Positions 1 to 5,400 of a stretch of DNA of 5,863 nucleotides are shown one piece after another. Each line of letters begins with the position of its first letter. Position 1 is the first letter of the stretch. This DNA is from Holophagae bacterium (GTDB lineage Bacteria; Acidobacteriota; Thermoanaerobaculia; Thermoanaerobaculales; Sulfomarinibacteraceae). The position numbers and the translations under genes were made by a program. The stretch is taken from NCBI GenBank assembly GCA_030609785.1, contig JAUWTC010000190.1, positions 1 through 5,863 on the forward strand, given 5' to 3'. The notes under the pieces are model-generated. The model was not told where the DNA came from and ran no database searches. It saw only the letters and a program-made list of their open reading frames with translations.

Positions 1-18
1 CATGAGGTCCCTGTGGCG

Positions 19-47
19 TGGACGGAATTCGTAACCCGTTGTAGGCT
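19..47 (+). promoter_or_regulatory. Weak candidate promoter for the first gene
   Basis: TGGACG (19-24) resembles a -35 box at 4 of 6 positions. It is followed after 17 nt by TAGGCT (42-47), which matches the -10 consensus at only 3 of 6. If real, transcription would start at about position 54, the first base of the proposed ATG, giving a leaderless or nearly leaderless message. This would fit the lack of a clear Shine-Dalgarno; only TAGG at 42-45 could serve. The match is poor and could be chance. Confidence 0.15.
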
Positions 48-53
48 TGTGAC

Positions 54-728
54 ATGACGAATTTGGATCTTTTGCAGCCTTTCAAGGCTGCACTTTTGCG
101 GTCGATTTGGCAGTTAGGCCTGGGACGGCCAGCCGTGCCCACGTCAGCTCAGATTGCCGCAGTTCTTCTTCTCTCGCTCTTGACCGCTTCGTGCGGAATG
201 AAGGATGACCCCGATCAGCCTGTGGACAACTCTACGGTGCACGAGCGAGCGATTACCGCTCTCGAGCAGCATGCATTGGCGGAACTTGGTCTCACGGGCC
301 CTGCCGAGTTGGTGCAGTTTGACGTGGATCGCGCTCTTCAAAACGGAAAGTTCGTTGACGCAGCCGGAAAGGCCTTCGTTTTCTGCTGGGAGGGGCAATG
401 GTCGCCCCTCCTACAAGGGCGTGAACAGGGGTTCTATTGTGGCCAATGCCCACCCAAACAAACCACCCACGACCTCGCGAAAGAGCGAGCAATCGTCGTC
501 CTTGCGGCAGTTGCCATCCGAAGGACACTGACGTGTTCCCAAATCCAGCTCATCTGGGAGTACCAGCAACGCAACGATCACGGTTCCCCCTACACCAGAC
601 TTGGTTCCCAAGCCTGGGCATCACGTTTGCTATGGCTTTCGACAGTACCCAGGTACTCCGTAGCCGGCCGCATCCTCGACTGCGCAGCCTTCTATGAACC
701 TCCCCGTGTCAAGCCCAGTGACGAATAA
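54..728 (+). CDS. Hypothetical lipoprotein-like protein, function unknown
   Basis: I do not recognise the family of this 224-aa open frame (ATG to TAA). A hydrophobic stretch at residues 34-43 (IAAVLLLSLL) runs into T-A-S-C47-G, which fits the broad lipobox pattern, so C47 could be lipidated and the protein anchored in the envelope. The basic residues before it (K11, R16, R25) are far from the hydrophobic core. An in-frame GTG at 135 (codon 28) would give a shorter signal sequence but one without positive charge, so the start is uncertain. Residues 48-110 look like a soluble acidic domain. Residues 111-132 carry C111 and a CxxC pair (C129, C132), but this part coincides with hairpin-forming DNA at about 387-453 and may be repeat-derived. 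Codon choice is less GC-biased at third positions than in the two other genes, suggesting a lineage-specific or acquired gene. No operon partner is visible. Confidence 0.5.
   Translation: MTNLDLLQPFKAALLRSIWQLGLGRPAVPTSAQIAAVLLLSLLTASCGMKDDPDQPVDNSTVHERAITALEQHALAELGLTGPAELVQFDVDRALQNGKFVDAAGKAFVFCWEGQWSPLLQGREQGFYCGQCPPKQTTHDLAKERAIVVLAAVAIRRTLTCSQIQLIWEYQQRNDHGSPYTRLGSQAWASRLLWLSTVPRYSVAGRILDCAAFYEPPRVKPSDE
389..411. repeat. Hairpin inside the first gene (8-bp perfect stem)
   Basis: GGAGGGGC (389-396) and GCCCCTCC (404-411) are perfect reverse complements around a 7-nt loop. The sequence continues as CTACAAGGGCG. An imperfect second palindrome follows at 439-453 (GTGG...CCAC, near-symmetric around CAATG). 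From memory, hairpins with an AGGGGC/GCCCCT core followed by CTACAAGGGCG are a dispersed repeat type in several bacterial genomes; that link is inference. The stem covers codons 112-120 of the 54-728 frame without breaking it. Confidence 0.5.
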
Positions 729-863
729 GTGTAGAAACCGCGCAAGACAGCAGATCCATTTACCCGCATCACGCCCATGTTCCCTACCGGCTGAAACGGT
801 TCCTGACCTTGTGATTGACTGAGGGCTCGGGTTGCCAACATCGTAGATTCCAACCCCGGCCTT

Positions 864-914
864 CGGGAGCGCTTCGAGGCCAACGTGAACTCAAACGACG
901 GCCGATCGCTCCCG
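864..914. repeat. Inverted repeat, 8-bp perfect arms
   Basis: CGGGAGCG at 864-871 is the exact reverse complement of CGCTCCCG at 907-914, with a 35-nt loop. It ends only 3 nt before the much stronger palindrome starting at 918, so the two would form adjacent stem-loops in a transcript. Taken alone, an 8-bp GC-rich match over this distance could be chance. Confidence 0.3.
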
Positions 915-918
915 CTCG

Positions 919-980
919 GTCTTTTCCCGGAGGGGCAACATTTTTTGAATCGGGAGAGCACTGCCCCTCCGGGAAAAGAC
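919..980. mobile_element. Perfect 19-bp inverted repeat, possible 62-bp MITE-like or REP-like element
   Basis: The 19 bases at 919-937 (GTCTTTTCCC then GGAGGGGCA) are exactly reverse-complementary to 962-980, enclosing a 24-nt loop. One further pair (918 G with 981 C) makes a 20-bp stem. The tetranucleotide CTCG stands immediately on each side (915-918 and 981-984), as a target-site duplication would. There is no room for a transposase, so any movement would need one supplied in trans. The T-run is on the outer left and the A-run on the outer right, the reverse of an intrinsic terminator, so a terminator is unlikely on either strand. The core GGAGGGGCAA is shared with the hairpin at 389-411. 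The palindrome is certain; the mobile interpretation is inference. Confidence 0.45.
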
Positions 981-1046
981 CTCGGCGGCCTACTGCCGTC
1001 ACCCGAGACTCGATCGCTGAGGCGCTCCCCGTGGATTGCCACCCTA

Positions 1047-1098
1047 TGCATTGTCCGCAACTACATGAATACCGGGAGGTTACCCTGGGGACAATGCA
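1047..1098. repeat. Inverted repeat, 10-bp perfect arms
   Basis: TGCATTGTCC (1047-1056) is the exact reverse complement of GGACAATGCA (1089-1098), with a 32-nt loop. The loop itself contains a small CCGGG...CCTGG pairing (with one G-T pair) at about 1072-1088, so a two-tier stem-loop is possible. It lies about 60 nt beyond the stop codon of the minus-strand manC gene and could lie in its 3' untranslated region. No T-run follows on the minus strand, so a classic intrinsic terminator is not supported. Confidence 0.4.
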
Positions 1099-1131
1099 AA
1101 GAGTGGCACGTCCCGTCGGAGAGGGGCGCTT

Positions 1132-1163
1132 GCTGAGAGCTGAGAGCTGATAGCTGATAGCTA
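1132..1163. repeat. Heptamer tandem array overlapping the manC stop codon
   Basis: Four consecutive 7-nt units, GCTGAGA, GCTGAGA, GCTGATA and GCTGATA, are followed by a partial GCTA. The partial unit supplies the minus-strand stop codon (TAG, complement of CTA at 1161-1163) of the guanylyltransferase gene. The array therefore touches the end of the reading frame directly. The pattern recalls short tandemly repeated heptamers described in cyanobacterial intergenic DNA. That is an analogy of form only. Confidence 0.75.
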
Positions 1164-2234
1164 CAACACGTCGTCCCAGCCTCGGTTTTCGAGTTCCTCT
1201 ACGACCGCCTTGACCTTCTGGGCCTGATCGACAGGAACGACCATCACGGCATCCGACGTCGCCACGACCACCAGGTCTTCGACGCCGATCAGCGACACGA
1301 CGGGGCCTTCACTGACGATGACGTTGCGACCCGCATCGAGGACGACGTTTCGGCCTCGACTGACGTTCCCGTCATCGTCTGAAGGAAGGACCTCTCGCAG
1401 TGCCGGCCATGACCCGACGTCCGACCATGGGAATGAGACCGGCACGGTCCAGCGCACCGTCGCACCCTCCATGATGCCGAAGTCGACTGAAATCCTGGGA
1501 AGGTGCGGATAGACCTCGGCCAGGACCGCCGCTTGGTCCCCCGTGCCCTGGGCGTCGCCGATACGACGCAGACCTTGGCCCAGCAACGGAAGTTGACGGT
1601 CGATCTCGGCCAGGAGGTCCTCGGCCTTCCAGGCGAACATCCCGGAGTTCCAGAGGAAATCCCCCTGATCGAGGTAGCCTTGAGCGGTAACGGCATCCGG
1701 CTTTTCGACAAAACCACTGAGGGAATGAACCTGGTGTCCGTCTATCGTTCGGCAGGCATCGCCGACTTGGAGGTAGCCGAAACCCGTTTCGGGACCGGTA
1801 GGCCTCAGCCCGAAGGTCAACAGGCCGCCGTTCTCTTCCACCTGGCGGACGCCGGCGCCCATCGCCAGTTTGAACTGATCCTCGTCTCCGATCACATGGT
1901 CCGCGGGAAGCACCAGACAGACGGCGCCCGGGTCATGACGTGCGAGCACTTCGGCAGCAAAACCAACGCATGCCGCTGTGTCCCGGCCCACCGGCTCCCC
2001 CAGGACGTTGTCCGGCGGAAGCTCCGGCAAGATCTCCCGAGTGAGCGCAACCGTCGCCGAGGCCGTCACCACCCAGATTTGCTCCGGTGGAACCATGGGC
2101 GTCAACCTTTCGTATGTCAACCTCAGGAGAGGCCGGTCAGCGGCCAATTGCAGGAACTGTTTGGGGCGGTTCTTCCTGGATGCGGGCCAGAACCTGGTCC
2201 CCGAACCTCCCGCCATGATGACGGCGTGCAGCAT
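1161..2234 (-). CDS. manC: Mannose-1-phosphate guanylyltransferase (GDP-mannose pyrophosphorylase)
   Basis: This 357-aa cytoplasmic enzyme should convert mannose-1-phosphate and GTP to GDP-mannose and pyrophosphate, feeding polysaccharide, LPS or glycoprotein synthesis. The nucleotidyltransferase signature GGSGTRFWP is at residues 9-17, followed by RPKQFL (23-28). Other family landmarks are EPVGRDTA (80-87), LPADH (109-113), GFGYL (151-155), FVEKP (175-179), WNSGMF (195-200), DFGIMEG (251-257) and SDVGSW (271-276). The length fits the single-domain form; the C-terminal mannose-6-phosphate isomerase cupin of bifunctional enzymes is absent. The frame is open to 2291, but ATG at 2234 is chosen because AAGGAGGT sits 3 nt upstream and the conserved N-terminus begins there. 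The stop TAG lies in a heptamer repeat. The gene stands alone on its strand in this window and is divergent from the large transglutaminase gene. A related sugar-phosphate nucleotidyltransferase is the main alternative, but the motifs favour mannose. Confidence 0.9.
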   Translation of the reverse strand: MLHAVIMAGGSGTRFWPASRKNRPKQFLQLAADRPLLRLTYERLTPMVPPEQIWVVTASATVALTREILPELPPDNVLGEPVGRDTAACVGFAAEVLARHDPGAVCLVLPADHVIGDEDQFKLAMGAGVRQVEENGGLLTFGLRPTGPETGFGYLQVGDACRTIDGHQVHSLSGFVEKPDAVTAQGYLDQGDFLWNSGMFAWKAEDLLAEIDRQLPLLGQGLRRIGDAQGTGDQAAVLAEVYPHLPRISVDFGIMEGATVRWTVPVSFPWSDVGSWPALREVLPSDDDGNVSRGRNVVLDAGRNVIVSEGPVVSLIGVEDLVVVATSDAVMVVPVDQAQKVKAVVEELENRGWDDVL

Positions 2235-2237
2235 GAC

Positions 2238-2245
2238 ACCTCCTT
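2238..2245 (-). promoter_or_regulatory. Strong Shine-Dalgarno deciding the manC start
   Basis: On the minus strand AAGGAGGT (complement of 2238-2245) is followed by GTC and then ATG at 2234. It is a near-full match to the anti-Shine-Dalgarno sequence, though the spacing of 3 nt after the final T (about 5 from the GGAGG core) is short. It fixes the start at 2234 rather than the in-frame ATG at 2291, which would add 19 residues not typical of the family. Confidence 0.85.
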
Positions 2246-2255
2246 GGTCGAAGGC

Positions 2256-2286
2256 ATTGTAACCGAGACGAATGGGGATCACACAA
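2256..2286 (-). promoter_or_regulatory. Candidate sigma70-type promoter for manC
   Basis: Read on the minus strand, TTGTGT (complement of 2281-2286) is followed after 19 nt by TACAAT (complement of 2256-2261). The -10 box matches the consensus at 5 of 6 positions; the -35 box is weaker and the spacer is 2 nt longer than ideal. The predicted transcription start, about 2249, would give a leader of about 15 nt that just contains the Shine-Dalgarno. The heptad array begins 16 nt upstream of the -35 box. Confidence 0.4.
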
Positions 2287-2301
2287 CCCATTGGGACTTT
2301 T

Positions 2302-2392
2302 GGGGTTAGGGGTTGGGGGTTAGAGGTTAGAGGTTAGGAGTCGAGATTTGGGAAATAGGTTCAAAATTCAGGGATCAGGGTTCAAAGCTCAG
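2302..2392. repeat. 91-bp array with a 7-nt register in the divergent spacer
   Basis: Five clear heptamers start at 2302: GGGGTTA, GGGGTTG, GGGGTTA, GAGGTTA and GAGGTTA. The following DNA drifts (GGAGTCG, AGATTTG, GGAAATA), and then a second set appears in the same 7-nt phase: GGTTCAA, AATTCAG, GGATCAG, GGTTCAA and AGCTCAG (2358-2392). Within the second set, 2358-2372 and 2379-2393 match at 13 of 15 positions, 21 nt (three units) apart. The array fills much of the space between manC and the transglutaminase gene and lies upstream of both. The first set is certain. Treating all 13 units as one array rests on the shared phase. Confidence 0.65.
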
Positions 2393-2403
2393 GCACCGAG
2401 GCC

Positions 2404-2410
2404 AGGGGGT
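2404..2410 (+). promoter_or_regulatory. Possible Shine-Dalgarno for an alternative TTG start
   Basis: AGGGGGT at 2404-2410 matches AGGAGGT at 6 of 7 positions. It stands 6 nt before an in-frame TTG at 2417. The ATG at 2435 has no recognisable Shine-Dalgarno in the 15 nt before it. If TTG is used, the protein gains six residues (MCHTPS) ahead of the signal peptide. Confidence 0.35.
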
Positions 2411-2434
2411 AAATCGTTGTGCCATACTCCCTCG

Positions 2435-5400
2435 ATGAGGAACGGGAAAACCGGGGTCCATCGACCGATCATCGGTCTGAGAGCGTTGCTGGTTTGCGCC
2501 ATGATGCTCGGTCTTGCATTGACGCCACAGGCGGCTGAGCAGACCGACTCTGTCGATATCTGGGCCTCGCTCCAAGTCGCCAAGGCTCTGGAAGACGGGT
2601 TGGCGCCGATCGACTACCCCCACGTCCTTCTGGCCCTGGAGTACCGGCACTCCCTGACTCGCTGGTCGACCGCTACCCACCTTCTCGATCGCCTGGCCTC
2701 GGCGCGCCCGATGGATCCGCTGATGGCCGACGAAGTCAGGCGCCTCCGTGCGGCCCTTGCCGTGGACCAGGGGCATCCGGCAGCCGCGACCCAACTGTTT
2801 CACACCAGCGGCGGCCTGACCCGGTGGTGGTCCTCGCCAAGTCACTCGATTGAGGAGCTGGGAGATTTCTCCGGCCAGGCTGTCCTCCCCTCGGCGGATG
2901 CCGGGTGGCGTGCGACTCCAGGTACGGACCCGCTGGGATGGGTCCAGGTTCAGGGCCTGGCGTGGCCTGCGCGCCGTCAGATGCTCTACCTGGCGACGAC
3001 GGTCGAAAGCGATGCCATCTCACCCGTGGCTATCCGCCTTGGGGCGGCACAGATTGCCCGGGTCTGGCTCAACGGCGAGCTGCTGCTGACAACCGACTTT
3101 CCCCTCAGGGCCGCAGAGGACCAGGTCGCCGCCGGCGCCTGGTTGCGAGCCGGGCCCAATACGCTGGTCGTCGCCGTAGCATCCGAGTCCTCGGACTGGT
3201 GGTTACGGGTCCGACTGACGGCCCCCGACGGGTCCGCCCTCTCGGGAGTTCGGGAGATCGAACGACCCCCCACCACAATCCGGCCGGTCGACCGACGCCC
3301 GCCCGACATCAGAACCCTGGAGAGTGAGATTCGAGCTGCCGTCGCCGCGAGTCGGCCCGGCGCAAGACTGGCACTGGCATCCCTGTTGGTAGACCGCAGC
3401 CCCTACCCCGAAGGATCCGGCTCGGCCAGGAAGGCCTGCCGAGAGGCCCGCCGGGAAGATCCGGTTCAGGCCAGGCTTTTCGAGTGGATGGTCACCTCGG
3501 AGGCCGCTGCCGAGCGGGACCTCCTGGCGGAGGCTGTTGACGCCGGTGCTCCGGCCTTTCCTGCTCGAACAGAATTGGCTCGCTGGTACCAGGACCGAGG
3601 ACTCTACTTCGAAGCAGAATCTCTCTTGACTGATCACCTCAAGAGTCCTGCGGTTGCGGCCGCGGCCCTCAGCCTCGATGTGGAGCGGTGGGGTCCGGTG
3701 ATCCTGGACGATGTGATCCGGGAGATGGAGAAAGCGCCCGAATGTCTGGACATCCTCGGTGTCCTGGCCGACTGGGCGGCACAGTTCGGTCGGTGGCAGT
3801 TGTTGGATCAGGTGCTGGACAGACTGTCGGCGCTGGCCCCCGGTCTTCCTCGGGTCGAGGATCTCCAACTCGATGACGCGGCGCGGTGCGGCGACGGCAC
3901 GCGCCTGGAACAGCTGTTGACCACCCAACTGGCCCGAGACCCCAACCAGCCCGGTCTCCGAATTCGACTGGCCCGCCTCCACGCGTCCCAAAGTCACCTC
4001 GACGTCGCATCCTCAGTGATCTTCGAAGGGCTGACGCGGTGTCCAAACCACGTAGACCTGCTGATGGAGCAGGCCCACCTCCAGCACCGGCTGGGACACG
4101 ACGATGCCGCCGCCCGGTCCGCCCACCAGGTTCTCGAAGACCGACCCCAGAGCCGACGAGCCGAACACCTGCTGGCGCTGCTGGGACAGAAATCCGAGGA
4201 AACGCACCCCATCCTCGGCCCTGAAGAACTGTGGCAATTGGCCGACCAGATCGACCATCTCGAGGGCCCAAACGTCGTTCTGTTGGACCATACGGCGGTG
4301 CGATTCCTCCCTGGAAATTTGACCGAAAAGACGGTGCAGCAGGCCTGGCTGGTTCGGTCCTCCGAGGCATCCCGGTCACTCAAGAGGCACCACGTACCCT
4401 ACGTCCCGGAGACTCAGCGACTGAGAGTATTGCAGGCCCGTATCCTCCGCCGGGACGGCAGCGAGGTCAGCGCCCGACGCCAGGATTCCCCTCGGCTTTC
4501 CGAGCCCGAACTCAACATTTTCTACGACACGCGCCTCCGGGTCTTCTCCTTCGACGACCTCAAGGAAGGCGACATCATCGAGATCAGTACCGTGGTCACG
4601 GAAACCGCCGAAGCCAACGAAACCGGCGCCTATGAGGGCGGCATCATTCGCCTGGGCCGCTCGGCCCCGACCCTCCGGGCCGAGATTGAACTCTCGGGTC
4701 CCCAAGACCAGATACCCGCCTGGGAACTGGCCCACCTCGACGGCGTTCCGGAGATCACGGAAGAACCCGACGGTACAACCCACCTCAAGTGGATCTTCCG
4801 TGACCTGGCCGGCCTGCCCCAGGACGTGCCCCAAGGCCCCGAACTGACCTTCCGCCCTCATCTTGTTTACTCCAACCACCCGGAATGGGGCGATCTGGCC
4901 GACTGGTACGGCAGGCACGTAGCCACGCGGATCCGAGCCTCCCGGCAGGTTGAAGACCTCGGTGAACGACTGATCAGAGGCGTCACGAACCGCGGAGAGA
5001 AAATCGCTCGCATCTACGCCTTCGTCACTAATGAGATTCGCTATGTCGGCCTGGAATTTGGGGAACATCGGTACCGACCATTTTCCGCCGATTGGGTTCT
5101 GGCCCACCGCATGGGCGACTGCAAAGACACGGCAGGCCTTTTGGTCGCCCTTTTTTCGTCGATCGATATCCCGGCACGAATGGTGATGGTCCGGACCTCG
5201 GGACTTGGTCCCGTTGCCGCTAGGATGGCCCTGCTCCAGGATTTCAACCACGCCATTGCCTACCTTCCGGAAGACGATCTGTGGCTTGACGGCACTGCCG
5301 CCGGGCACAACGCCTTTCCACCCCCTGGCCCGGACCAGAATGCTTGGGTCCTGGTGGTCGACGGCCCGGAGAGCCGGCCCCTGACCACGCCGGCGCCCGG

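Larger units (their letters stand above)
729..1131. other. Gene-free region rich in stem-loops
   Basis: No convincing gene lies in these roughly 400 bases. Short open frames occur on both strands, but none has a ribosome binding site or a recognisable product, and they run straight through the palindromes. The region holds a series of inverted repeats: GGGTTG/CAACCC (829-834 with 851-856), CGGGAGCG/CGCTCCCG (864-871 with 907-914), the long palindrome at 918-981, and TGCATTGTCC/GGACAATGCA (1047-1056 with 1089-1098). I found no tRNA cloverleaf and no stem followed by a T-run. The region lies between the 3' ends of two convergent genes, so neither gene's promoter is expected here. Confidence 0.6.

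Noticed and set aside
644..657. Palindrome AGTACC-CA-GGTACT as an operator
   Set aside because: It is a short symmetric sequence inside the 3' part of an open frame with no promoter nearby; chance is the simpler explanation.
825..880. Possible tRNA, suggested by GATTCCAACCCC
   Set aside because: No acceptor, D or anticodon stems could be arranged around it and the T-loop consensus is not met.
918..981. Intrinsic transcription terminator
   Set aside because: The stem is strong, but neither strand has a T-run after it. The outer bases are T-rich on the left and A-rich on the right, opposite to a bidirectional terminator.
692..1150. Short frames on both strands in the intergenic region
   Set aside because: They run through the perfect palindrome, producing mirror-like GGA/PSG peptides from the arms. 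They lack ribosome sites and recognisable products.
1503..2309. Open frame of 268 codons on the plus strand
   Set aside because: It lies antisense to the confident guanylyltransferase gene, whose conserved motifs run the full length of the other strand. The open frame is a by-product of GC-biased codon use.
2348..2367. Plus-strand promoter for the large gene within the repeat array
   Set aside because: TTGGGA and CAAAAT-like hexamers exist, but the spacing is wrong and they arise from the repeat units themselves.
1132..2392. CRISPR array
   Set aside because: The repeats are 7-nt units in direct tandem without unique spacers of 30-40 nt, and no cas gene is present.
3203..4383. Several minus-strand frames of 107-264 codons
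   Set aside because: They overlap one another and the large plus-strand gene, and are of low complexity, rich in Arg, Pro and Gly, as expected of shadow frames in GC-rich coding DNA.
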